Source of the DNA: Aquabacterium fontiphilum
GTDB lineage: Bacteria; Pseudomonadota; Gammaproteobacteria; Burkholderiales; Burkholderiaceae_C
Assembly: GCF_009909205.1 (NCBI RefSeq)
Contig: NZ_JAAAPN010000003.1
Span: forward strand, 248,001 to 312,000
Reading direction: 5' to 3'
DNA: 64,000 bases
Shown here: piece after piece, positions 44,088 to 52,191 of the stretch
How positions within the stretch are numbered: position 1 is the stretch's first letter
How the letters are laid out: each line of letters begins with the position of its first letter
Notes under the pieces: generated by a model
What the model was told of the DNA's origin: nothing
Databases searched by the model: none
The model's input: the letters and a program-made list of their open reading frames with translations, nothing else
Program-made: the position numbers and the translations under genes

Positions 44088-44480
44088 TCACTGCACCCAC
44101 TTGCCACCCTGGGCCTCGCATCCGGCCTTGCTTGCCTTGAGCAGTTCGGCATCGCGCTTGTAGTAGGAGAAGTTCATGCCGCCACCCATGGCGTTCTGAC
44201 AGCGCGCCTGCGGGGCTGCGGGGCACGATGCCATGTAGGTGATCTTGGCTTTGTAGCGCGCATCGTTGAAGGGGTTGCCCATCCACTGGCACGCCTCCTT
44301 GAACTGTGCCGGGGGCATGCTGCGGTTCTCTGCACAGTCGTTGATCACGACACGTTGTCCGGCCATGGTGAAGTCGCCTTCCAGCAGGCAGGCTTTCTCG
44401 CTCGCCGCGGCCCCGCCGTGCATCACGAGCAGCGTTGACACCACGGCAATTCGGCAAACAGTTGGGCGCAGCAAGGGCAT
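44088..44480 (-). CDS. small secreted hypothetical protein with six cysteines
   Basis: The 130-residue protein is not recognised as a named family. A signal peptide is clear (RPTVCRIAVVSTLLVMHGG, then AAAS). The mature part of about 100 residues has six cysteines, which could form three disulfides in the periplasm. It contains the segments FTMAGQRVVINDC and SYYKRDAELLKASKAGC. The ATG at 44480 follows GGAGGATC with a good spacer. It diverges from the next unknown gene, with 68 bases between start codons. Confidence 0.65.
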   Translation of the reverse strand: MPLLRPTVCRIAVVSTLLVMHGGAAASEKACLLEGDFTMAGQRVVINDCAENRSMPPAQFKEACQWMGNPFNDARYKAKITYMASCPAAPQARCQNAMGGGMNFSYYKRDAELLKASKAGCEAQGGKWVQ

Positions 44481-44548
44481 GAGATCCTCCAGAGTGTGTA
44501 TGGTTGAAGCATACAGTGGGCGAACCAACGACAGCTTCAGGGGAAATG

Positions 44549-45070
44549 ATGAACGATGCAAGCTCTGCCATGGCCGTTTGTCTGTTCAGTCCGGATCACA
44601 CGACCGCGTTGGCCACGGTCGCGGCCACCTTGGTTGCCGCTGCGGCACTTTATTTTGCCCGCTGGTATTACGTGTCCGAGCAGATGGGGCGGTTGCATAA
44701 CCGCTTGCTCGAGCTCAACAAGATGGCAGTCGAGCACCCGCAGGTCGCCAAGGACTTCTTCGATCTCCAGCATGCTCCCGTGCAGGGCTACTTTTCGGGC
44801 GCCGCGAAGCGGGGGCGGCGGCTGTACGCGCTCAGGGGCTATGTGCTGTTCCGGCTGAACGTGTATGAAGAAGCGTTCTGCGCTACCCAGGGGCCGTATG
44901 CCAGCGGGACCTCGCGCGGCAAGGCATGGCAGCACTACATCAAGAAGAGTTTCGATCACCCCTTGATCCAGGAAATGTTTGCCCAGACGGCCGATCAGTT
45001 CGACGAAGATTTTGTGCGCTTCATTGAGCGCAATGAACTGCCTGGTGGCGACCTGTATCGCCCCGACTAG
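44549..45070 (+). CDS. hypothetical membrane-anchored protein
   Basis: The 173-residue protein is not recognised. One N-terminal membrane helix (about 20-40, ATVAATLVAAAALYFARWYYV by its ends) is followed by a soluble, mostly helical domain rich in aromatic and charged residues. That domain contains EHPQVAKDFFDLQHA and SFDHPLIQEMFAQTADQFDE. The soluble part is probably cytoplasmic by the positive-inside rule. AGGGGA precedes two adjacent ATGs; the second (44549) has better spacing than the first (44546). Confidence 0.6.
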   Translation: MNDASSAMAVCLFSPDHTTALATVAATLVAAAALYFARWYYVSEQMGRLHNRLLELNKMAVEHPQVAKDFFDLQHAPVQGYFSGAAKRGRRLYALRGYVLFRLNVYEEAFCATQGPYASGTSRGKAWQHYIKKSFDHPLIQEMFAQTADQFDEDFVRFIERNELPGGDLYRPD

Positions 45071-45100
45071 GGCCGGTGGTCGGCAGGCAGCTGCGCGACT

Positions 45101-47452
45101 TCAACGCCGCGCCTCTCGCAGCAAGCGCATCCCGTTGGCCACCACCAGCAGGCTGGCGCCCACATCCGCAAACACCGCCATCCACAGTGTGGCGACACCG
45201 GCCAGTGACAGGGCCATGAACACAGCCTTGATGCCCAGGGCCAGCACGATGTTCTGCACCAGCACGCGGTGTGTGGCGTGGCTCAGACGGATGAAGCGCG
45301 CGATCTTGCGCGGGTCGTCGTCCATGATGGCGACATCGGCGGTTTCGAGGGCGGTGGCGGTGCCCGCGGCGCCCATGGCCAGACCGATGTCGGCGCGGGC
45401 CAGCGCGGGGGCGTCGTTCACCCCGTCGCCCACCATGGCCACTTCGCCGTGCTCGGCTTGCAGGGCTTCCACGGCGCGCAACTTGTCTTCGGGCATCAAG
45501 GGGCCGCGCGCATCGTCGATGCCGATCTGGGCCGCGATGTGACGTGCGGTCTGGGCGTTGTCCCCGGTGAGCATCACGGGCTTGACACCCAGCGACTTCA
45601 GTTGCGTCACGGCATCGCGGCTTTCCGGGCGCACAGCATCAGACACGGCCAGCAAACCGAGCACGCTGCGTTCATCCACGAGTGCGAACACCGTCTTGCC
45701 TTCATCGGCCAGCGCCTGCATGCGCGCCCGGGTGGGCGCATCGTCCAGACCCCGAGCAGCCAGCAGACCGAGGTTGCCCAATGCCACGGCACGGTCGCCC
45801 CCATCCGTCTTCGCCACGGCGGCCACGCCCTGGCCAGGCAGGCTCCTGAAACCGCTGATCGGCCACAGCGGCTGACCAGCCGCCGCGGGCTGGCTGCGCC
45901 ACGCCGCCACCACGGCGCGGGCCACGGGGTGGGTGCTCTGTGCATCCAGTGAGGCCGCCAGGCGCAAGACAGACTCAATCGGGTAATCCGGGCGTCCCTC
46001 CACGTCGCTGAGCATCGGGCGCCCCTGGGTGAGCGTGCCGGTCTTGTCGAGCGCCACGGCGCGAATCCGTCGCCCCCCCTCCAGGAACACGCCGCCTTTG
46101 ACCAAAATGCCCAGGCGGGCCGCGGCGGCCAGGCCAGACACCACGGTCACCGGCGTGGACACAACCAGCGCGCAGGGGCATGCGATCACCAGCATCACCA
46201 GTGCCTGGTAGAGCCAGTCCTGCCAAGGCGCATCCGTCAGTACCGGGCCCAGCACGGCCACGCCCACCGCCACCGCCACCACGGCCGGTGTGTACACCTG
46301 CGCAAACCGGTCCACAAAACGCTGGGTCGGCGCGCGTTGTGACTGTGCCTGCTGAATGGCGTCGGCCATGCGGGCCATCGTGCTGTGCGCGGCGGTGGCC
46401 GTGACGCTGGCCTCCACCAGACCGTCTGCCACCACGGTCCCGGCGTACAGCGGGTCACCTGGCTGTTTGTCCACGGGCAGGCTTTCGCCCGTGATGGGCG
46501 CCTGATCTACCGCAGCGGTGCCCGCCGTCACGCGGGCATCCAGGGGCACGCGTTCGCCGGCGCGCACGCGGATCGTCTGTCCGATCTGAACGGCTTGCGC
46601 AGGGCGCTCTGCCCACACATCGGCCGCCACACCCACCCCGTCAGGGGGCGAAGCCGTCTTGACCCACGCAGTCTCTGGCGCGTAGGCCGCCAGCGACGCG
46701 ACCGCCTTGCGGGCGCGTTCAAGCGACAGCGCCTCGATGGCTTCGGCCAGCGCAAACAGAAAGACCACCATGGCCGCCTCGGCCCACTGGCCGATCACCA
46801 TCGCCCCAACAACGGCCAGCGTCATCAGAAAGTAGATGTTGAGCGTGAAGTGCCGCAGCGCGATCCAACCCTTGCGCAGTGTCGGCCCGCCGGCCAGGCC
46901 CAATGACAGCAGCGCCAGCACCACCACCGGCACGCCCGATTCATCGCCTGTCTGCCAGGCCACGACCTCGGCCGCCGCTGCGCACAGGCCTGCGGCGCCG
47001 AGGGCGAACCGGGTCCGGCTGCTCAGCGCAGGCGGAGGCGGCTCAGGTCGTGCCCCCGCCTCCAGCAGGCGAGGCGCCATGCCCAGCTCGGTGAGGGCCT
47101 GCTCCAGTTCGCCCGTGTCGCTCAGGCGGTGGTACACGGTCAACTCCCTGGCCAGCAGGTTGAAATCCAGCCGCACGACGCCGGTCATGGGCTCCAACCG
47201 GTTGCGGATCAGCCGCTCTTCGGTGGGGCAGTCCATCTGGTCGATCCGATAGCGAGCCGAGGCAGCGTCTGCAGGTGGTGCGCCGGGAGCTGACAGGCCC
47301 CTGCCCACCAGGTCCTGCGGCGTACAACAGTCATCGTGACCGGTATGACCGTCATGCGCGTGAGTGGGCGTGGCAGCCGGCGGAGGCGCCGGTATCGGGG
47401 CGCCGACGGCGCGGATGGGGATGACCTTGCGGGTGGGGCGCGGTTCACTCAT
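45101..47452 (-). CDS. heavy-metal translocating P1B-type ATPase (ZntA/CadA-like)
   Basis: The 783-residue pump exports divalent metals such as Zn, Cd or Pb. The N-terminal tail is His/Cys-rich (THAHDGHTGHDDCC), followed by one HMA domain whose metal motif is QMDCPTEE, with a single Cys. Eight membrane helices are expected, with CPC in VIACPCALVVSTPV. The phosphorylation site is DKTGTLT, the hinge GDGVNDAPAL, and TGES lies in the actuator domain. CPC and the MDCPTEE domain favour Zn/Cd/Pb over copper. The start at 47452 lacks a good ribosome site. No MerR-type regulator is adjacent. Confidence 0.9.
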   Translation of the reverse strand: MSEPRPTRKVIPIRAVGAPIPAPPPAATPTHAHDGHTGHDDCCTPQDLVGRGLSAPGAPPADAASARYRIDQMDCPTEERLIRNRLEPMTGVVRLDFNLLARELTVYHRLSDTGELEQALTELGMAPRLLEAGARPEPPPPALSSRTRFALGAAGLCAAAAEVVAWQTGDESGVPVVVLALLSLGLAGGPTLRKGWIALRHFTLNIYFLMTLAVVGAMVIGQWAEAAMVVFLFALAEAIEALSLERARKAVASLAAYAPETAWVKTASPPDGVGVAADVWAERPAQAVQIGQTIRVRAGERVPLDARVTAGTAAVDQAPITGESLPVDKQPGDPLYAGTVVADGLVEASVTATAAHSTMARMADAIQQAQSQRAPTQRFVDRFAQVYTPAVVAVAVGVAVLGPVLTDAPWQDWLYQALVMLVIACPCALVVSTPVTVVSGLAAAARLGILVKGGVFLEGGRRIRAVALDKTGTLTQGRPMLSDVEGRPDYPIESVLRLAASLDAQSTHPVARAVVAAWRSQPAAAGQPLWPISGFRSLPGQGVAAVAKTDGGDRAVALGNLGLLAARGLDDAPTRARMQALADEGKTVFALVDERSVLGLLAVSDAVRPESRDAVTQLKSLGVKPVMLTGDNAQTARHIAAQIGIDDARGPLMPEDKLRAVEALQAEHGEVAMVGDGVNDAPALARADIGLAMGAAGTATALETADVAIMDDDPRKIARFIRLSHATHRVLVQNIVLALGIKAVFMALSLAGVATLWMAVFADVGASLLVVANGMRLLREARR

Positions 47453-47545
47453 GGGCGGAGGGGAGCCATCGGGCGCGTGGCCTTGCACAATCACACGCCA
47501 CATTGGACACCGATTTGACGCAGCCTGCTGAGCTATCCTCACTGC

Positions 47546-48616
47546 ATGAAGGCTTTGCACATCCACGCGGGCGAACGCGCCCGCCAGCACATTGCGCGCC
47601 AAGGGCTGACGCCAGACGATGTGCGACTCGTGCCTGCGGCAGCAGGGGGGCCGAAAGGCCTGATGCTGACGCACTTGGACCAGCATCTGTTCGGTGAGTG
47701 GCTGCCGCGGTCGCAGCACACCGTGCACCTGGTGGGCGCGTCGATTGGCGCTTGGCGCATGGCGACTGCGGCCATGCCCGATGCGGCCGCGGCGTTCGCT
47801 GCCCTGGCCCATGGCTACATCCACCAGCACATCGAGCCCGAGCCGGGGCGCCGGTTTCCGTCGGCCGCCCGGATCACCGCAGGCTTCACCCAAACCTTGC
47901 AGGATTTCTTCGGCGATGCGGTACCGGCGCTGCTTGCGCACAACCGCTTCAAGCTGCACGTGTTGACGTCGCGCGGCCGGCAGGTGCTGCATCGTGGTAC
48001 GCCAGCACGCACTGCCCTGGGCTTTGCCGGGCTGGCCCTGAGCAACACGCTGAGCCGCAAGGCAGTGGGCGCCTTTCTGGAGCGCACGGTCTTCTCCGCC
48101 GATGGCGGCGCGCTGCCCGTGCCCCTGAACGACCTGCCCACCCGCCACGTGGCGCTCACGGCCGACAACTTCATGCCCGCCATGCTGGCCTCATGCAGCA
48201 TCCCCTTCATGCTGGAAGCGGTGCAGGCCATCCCCGGGGCACCAGCCGGTGCGCATTGGGACGGCGGGCTGGTGGACTACCACTTCCACTGGCCTTACGC
48301 CTCGATGAAGGAAGGGCTGGTGCTGTATCCCCACTTTCAGCGCCAGGTCGTGCCAGGCTGGCTGGACAAGGGCTTGCGCTGGCGCCACCGGCCGACCCCC
48401 TGGCTGGACAACCTCGTCGTGCTGGCGCCCAACCCGGCCTGGGTGCGCACGCTGCCGCGCGGCAAGCTACCGGATCGCACAGATTTCAAGCAGCTTGCCC
48501 CCGCCGAGCGCATGGCGGTGTGGACCGAAGCGGTAGGGCGCTCGCGCCAGTTGGCCGATGAGTGGCAAAGCTGGCTGGCCCGCGGTTGCCCGGCCGACGA
48601 GTTGCAGCCGCTGTGA
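47546..48616 (+). CDS. patatin-like phospholipase family protein
   Basis: The 356-residue protein has a patatin fold with a Ser-Asp dyad. The oxyanion region is AAGGPKGLML near residue 33, the nucleophile Ser lies in LVGASIGAWRM (GxSxG) and the Asp in WDGGLVDYHFHWPY. The family hydrolyses acyl esters of phospholipids; the in vivo substrate is unknown. No signal peptide is visible. It diverges from the metal ATPase. Confidence 0.85.
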   Translation: MKALHIHAGERARQHIARQGLTPDDVRLVPAAAGGPKGLMLTHLDQHLFGEWLPRSQHTVHLVGASIGAWRMATAAMPDAAAAFAALAHGYIHQHIEPEPGRRFPSAARITAGFTQTLQDFFGDAVPALLAHNRFKLHVLTSRGRQVLHRGTPARTALGFAGLALSNTLSRKAVGAFLERTVFSADGGALPVPLNDLPTRHVALTADNFMPAMLASCSIPFMLEAVQAIPGAPAGAHWDGGLVDYHFHWPYASMKEGLVLYPHFQRQVVPGWLDKGLRWRHRPTPWLDNLVVLAPNPAWVRTLPRGKLPDRTDFKQLAPAERMAVWTEAVGRSRQLADEWQSWLARGCPADELQPL

Positions 48617-48647
48617 GGAATAAGCAGCAACTGGCTACACTGATGGC

Positions 48648-49988
48648 ATGGATTCAGCCAACAGCCTGTTCCTGATTGCGGCCCTGATTGCGGCCAGCGC
48701 ATTCTTTTCGATCACCGAGCTCTCTGTGGCGGCCGCGCGGCGCATCCGCCTGCGCCAGATGGCCGACCAGGGCGATGCACGTGCGTTGCGCGTGATGGCC
48801 GTGCAGGATGAGCCAGGCGACTTCTTCACTGCCATCCAGATTGGTGTCAACGTGGTCGCCATCTTGGGCGGCGTGGTCGGGGAGGGGGCCTTTGCACCGC
48901 TGGTCATGCAGTGGCTGCCTGGCTGGCTCGTGCCCGCTCAGCATGCGGCCTCGGTGGCCAGCGTCGTGTCTTTCGTGCTGGTCACCAGTCTGTTCGTGCT
49001 GCTGGCCGATCTGTTTCCGAAGCGCCTGGGCATGACTGCGCCGGAACAGATTGCGGTGCGCGTGGTCGGGCCCATGTTTGCTTTCCTCGGATTGACACGG
49101 CCCATCGTCTGGTTCTTCAAGCGGCTGACCGATACGCTGTTTCGCGGCCTCGGGTTGCCAGAGCGACGAGACGATGCGATCACCCCTGACGACATCCTGG
49201 CCATGGCCCAGGCGGGGGCAGAGTCCGGCGCCATCAATACGCCCGAGCATCACGTCATCGAGAACGTGATCGAGCTGGACACCCGTGTGGTTAGCAGCGC
49301 CATGACCCCGCGCGACCGGATCGTCTACCTGCTGCGTGATGACACCGAGGCGCTGATTCGTGCCCGCATCGACCAGAGCCCGCATTCGACCTACCTGGTT
49401 TGCGACGGCGACATCGACCACGTGGTGGGTTATGTCGATGCCAAGTACTTGCTCAGCCGTGTCATCAACAACCAGCCCATCGATCTACAGGCCGAAGGTC
49501 TGATCAAGAAGGTGCTGAGCGTGCCTGACCGCCTCACCCTGTCAGAGATGCTCACCCAGTTCCGCCAGGCCTACGAAGACTTCGCAGTCATCGTCAACGA
49601 GTACAGCCTGGTGGTGGGCATCATCACGCTCAACGATGTGATGAACACCGTGATGGGCAGCCTGGTGGCGCCTTTGGATGAAGACCTCATCGTGCAGCGC
49701 GATGCCGATTCGTGGCTGATCGACGGCGTCACGCCCATCCCCGACGTGCTGCGCGCGCTTGATCTCGACAGCCTGCCCCACGAAGACGAATACGAAACCC
49801 TGGCAGGCTTCCTGATGGTGATGCTCAGGCGCATCCCGCGCCGCACTGACAGCGTCACCTACGGCGGTTACCGCTTCGAGGTCATCGACGTGGACAACTA
49901 CAAGATCGACCAGGTGATGGTGACGCGGCAGCCAGCAGCTGCCGCGTCAACCGGCGATCACATCGACGCGGACAGCAGCGCGCGGTAA
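48648..49988 (+). CDS. hemolysin family protein: DUF21 + CBS pair + CorC/HlyC domain
   Basis: The 446-residue CNNM-type membrane protein has a DUF21 domain with about four helices (1-185), a tandem CBS pair (about 205-335, starting MTPRDRIVYLL) and a C-terminal transporter-associated CorC domain (about 345-430). Relatives take part in Mg/Co homeostasis; the hemolysin name is historical. The last 31 bases overlap the end of the convergent alcohol dehydrogenase gene. Confidence 0.9.
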   Translation: MDSANSLFLIAALIAASAFFSITELSVAAARRIRLRQMADQGDARALRVMAVQDEPGDFFTAIQIGVNVVAILGGVVGEGAFAPLVMQWLPGWLVPAQHAASVASVVSFVLVTSLFVLLADLFPKRLGMTAPEQIAVRVVGPMFAFLGLTRPIVWFFKRLTDTLFRGLGLPERRDDAITPDDILAMAQAGAESGAINTPEHHVIENVIELDTRVVSSAMTPRDRIVYLLRDDTEALIRARIDQSPHSTYLVCDGDIDHVVGYVDAKYLLSRVINNQPIDLQAEGLIKKVLSVPDRLTLSEMLTQFRQAYEDFAVIVNEYSLVVGIITLNDVMNTVMGSLVAPLDEDLIVQRDADSWLIDGVTPIPDVLRALDLDSLPHEDEYETLAGFLMVMLRRIPRRTDSVTYGGYRFEVIDVDNYKIDQVMVTRQPAAAASTGDHIDADSSAR

Positions 49989-51094
49989 TCGTCGGCCGTG
50001 GCGATGCGCGGGTTGGTCTTGTGGCAGTGATCGGCCAGGGCGCCGGTGATCACGCGGTCGAACCAATCGGTCTGAACGCCCAACTCGCCCAGCCCTTTGG
50101 GCAGACCCAGTTGCGCATTCAGATCGCGGATGGCAGCGGGAATGTCGCCGCCGGATGACAGCCCCATGACGCGCGCCATGCGGTCAAGGCGACGCTCTTT
50201 CTGGATGGACTCGGCCTCGGCGTTGAAGGCCACCACCGCGGGCAGGAACATGGCGTTGAGCGTGCCGTGGTGCAGTTTGGGATTCACGCCGCCCAGGCTG
50301 TGGCTCAGGCTGTGGACGGCACCCAGGCCTTTTTGAAAGGCCATGGCGCCCTGCATCGAAGCGCTCATCATGTTGAGTCGGGCCTCCCGGTCGCTGCCGT
50401 CGCGGGTGGCGCGCACGATGTGATGCCAGGCACGCTCCAGGCCGTCCAGCGCGATGCCGTCCGCCGGCGGGTTGAACGCCGGTGCCATGAAGGTCTCCAT
50501 ACAGTGGGCGATGGCGTCCATGCCGGTGGCGGCCGTCAGCGCGGGGGGCAGTCCCAGCGTGAGTTCCGGATCACAGATGGCGGCCTTGGGCATCAGGTTC
50601 CAGGAGTGGAAGCCCAGCTTGCGCCCATCGTCCACGATCACGATGGCGCCCCGCGCCACTTCGCTGCCGGTGCCCGCCGTGGTCGGCACCGCGATCACCG
50701 GCGCGGCCTGGGCGGTGATGCGAGGCGAGCCGCCCTCGATGGTGGCGTAGGTCTTCAGTGGCCCGGGGTGGGTGGCCATGATGGCCAGGCCCTTGGCCAG
50801 GTCGATGCTGGAGCCGCCGCCCACGGCGATCAGGCCATCGCATCGGCCAGCCTCCCAGACCGCCAGCGCGGCGCGCACAGACGCCTCCGTCGGGTTGGGC
50901 GGCGTCTGGTCGAACACCGTGACGGGGACATCCTTGAGCGCATCCAGCGCTTTCTGCAGCACCCCTGCGGCGCGCACGCCCGCATCGGTCACGATCAACG
51001 GGCGCTGAATGCCGATGCGCGCGCATTCGTCTGCCAGCAGCCGGATGGCGCCGTATTCGAACTGGATCTGTGTCAGGTAGAGGATGGTGGCCAT
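49958..51094 (-). CDS. iron-containing (group III) alcohol dehydrogenase
   Basis: The 378-residue NAD(P)-dependent enzyme has nucleotide-binding loop GGGSSIDLAKG and the family segment PTTAGTGSEVARGAIV. Metal ligands are the Asp upstream of GMDAIAHCMETF, the His there, and those in SLSHSLGG and LHHGTLNAMF. It reduces aldehydes or oxidises small alcohols or diols; the substrate cannot be told. It is monocistronic and divergent from the TetR regulator gene. Confidence 0.9.
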   Translation of the reverse strand: MATILYLTQIQFEYGAIRLLADECARIGIQRPLIVTDAGVRAAGVLQKALDALKDVPVTVFDQTPPNPTEASVRAALAVWEAGRCDGLIAVGGGSSIDLAKGLAIMATHPGPLKTYATIEGGSPRITAQAAPVIAVPTTAGTGSEVARGAIVIVDDGRKLGFHSWNLMPKAAICDPELTLGLPPALTAATGMDAIAHCMETFMAPAFNPPADGIALDGLERAWHHIVRATRDGSDREARLNMMSASMQGAMAFQKGLGAVHSLSHSLGGVNPKLHHGTLNAMFLPAVVAFNAEAESIQKERRLDRMARVMGLSSGGDIPAAIRDLNAQLGLPKGLGELGVQTDWFDRVITGALADHCHKTNPRIATADDYRALLSASM

Positions 51095-51263
51095 GGTGTC
51101 TCGCTCAGGTGTGGTTGTCGGGCTGCGTTGACCGCGTCACAACACACTGTAGCAATGCGGCGCCAGGGCGGAGCGACCCCCGCGATTGCGGGTATACCCA
51201 TTTTTGTCGACGGTCTGTCGTGTCACGACGCCGACTCTGGCATACCATACGCACCCGTTACAT

Positions 51264-51277
51264 GAAACGGGCGTTTG
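51264..51277 (+). promoter_or_regulatory. PsrA-type operator ahead of the TetR regulator gene
   Basis: GAAAC (51264-51268), four bases GGGC and GTTTG (51273-51277) match the PsrA consensus (G/C)AAAC-N2-4-GTTT(G/C). An overlapping perfect palindrome CGTTTGAAACG spans 51272-51282. It ends 30 bases before the start of the regulator gene, so autoregulation is likely. Confidence 0.6.
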
Positions 51278-51307
51278 AAACGTTCGTACTGCGGAGCGTG
51301 CATTTCC

Positions 51308-52090
51308 ATGGCCAGCGCAGCCCCCCGGCTTTCACCTGCAGATACCAAGACCCGCATCCTCGACGCAGCCGAGACGCTGTTCGTCCAGGGCGGGTTCGAA
51401 TCCATGTCCATGCGGCAGATCACCAGCGCCGCAGGGGTGAACCTGGCTGCCGCCAACTATCACTTCGGCAGCAAGGACGCGCTGATCCAGGCCGTGCTGG
51501 CGCGACAACTCGACCCACTCAACGATCACCGCATCGCCATGCTCGATGTGCTGGAGCGCCACCTTGGCGCCAAACTGCGCTGCGAACACGTGCTGGTGGC
51601 CATGTTCCTGCCGGCGGTGCGCATGGGCCGCGGCACCAGCGAGTCGGCCCGCCGCTACCTGCATTTCCTCGGGCGGGCGTACACGGACCCGTCGCCAGTG
51701 GTGCGCGAATTCATCGACACGCATTACGTGCAGACGCTGGCGCGCTTTTTCTTTGCCTTTCAGCGCACGCTGCCCGATCTGGCGCGTGAAGACCTGGGCT
51801 TTCGACTGAACTTTGCCATGGGCGCCCTGGCGGGCATCCTGGCCGGCGGCAACACGCAGCGCCTGATCCGCGAGTTCACGCAGGGGCAGGGCGACCACGA
51901 GGCCATGATCTTGTCGCGCTTGGTTTCCCTGATGGTTGCTGCGCTGCGCGCACCGCTGCCGGGGCCGAGTGAAACCAATCTGATCGACGAAATCGTGCAC
52001 CTGCCCGGGCTCGCCAGCCTGGGACTGCCCCCCGATGTTCCCCCCGCGTCTGCGCCTGAACCGGCGCAGGCGGCCTCGCTTCAGAACTGA
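51308..52090 (+). CDS. TetR/AcrR-family regulator, PsrA-like
   Basis: The 260-residue repressor has an N-terminal helix-turn-helix (about 12-60, ending ANYHFGSKDALIQAVL) and a C-terminal ligand domain of the PsrA/CerR type (about 95-205). PsrA proteins respond to long-chain fatty acids or their CoA esters and control beta-oxidation. The following genes encode fatty-acid enzymes, and a PsrA-type operator lies 30 bases upstream, both supporting this. The start at 51308 gives the usual short N-terminal arm. Confidence 0.82.
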   Translation: MASAAPRLSPADTKTRILDAAETLFVQGGFESMSMRQITSAAGVNLAAANYHFGSKDALIQAVLARQLDPLNDHRIAMLDVLERHLGAKLRCEHVLVAMFLPAVRMGRGTSESARRYLHFLGRAYTDPSPVVREFIDTHYVQTLARFFFAFQRTLPDLAREDLGFRLNFAMGALAGILAGGNTQRLIREFTQGQGDHEAMILSRLVSLMVAALRAPLPGPSETNLIDEIVHLPGLASLGLPPDVPPASAPEPAQAASLQN

Positions 52091-52191
52091 GGTGAGTGCT
52101 GTTTCGCCGCGACACCGGTAGGTATCGCATCCGACCCACCTGGCCGATCGACACTGTTCACGTTCACGGCCCTGTACCTTGAAAGACACGC

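Noticed and set aside
45269-45952. Open frames opposite the metal ATPase gene
   Set aside because: They are shadow frames; the ATPase has all P-type motifs in its own frame.
47503-47539. Promoter TTGACG/TATCCT for the patatin-like gene
   Set aside because: The spacer is only about 13-14 bases and the -10 box lies almost on the start codon.
51384-51404. GGGTTCGAATCC resembling a tRNA T-arm
   Set aside because: It lies inside the helix-turn-helix coding part of the TetR regulator and no cloverleaf can be built around it.
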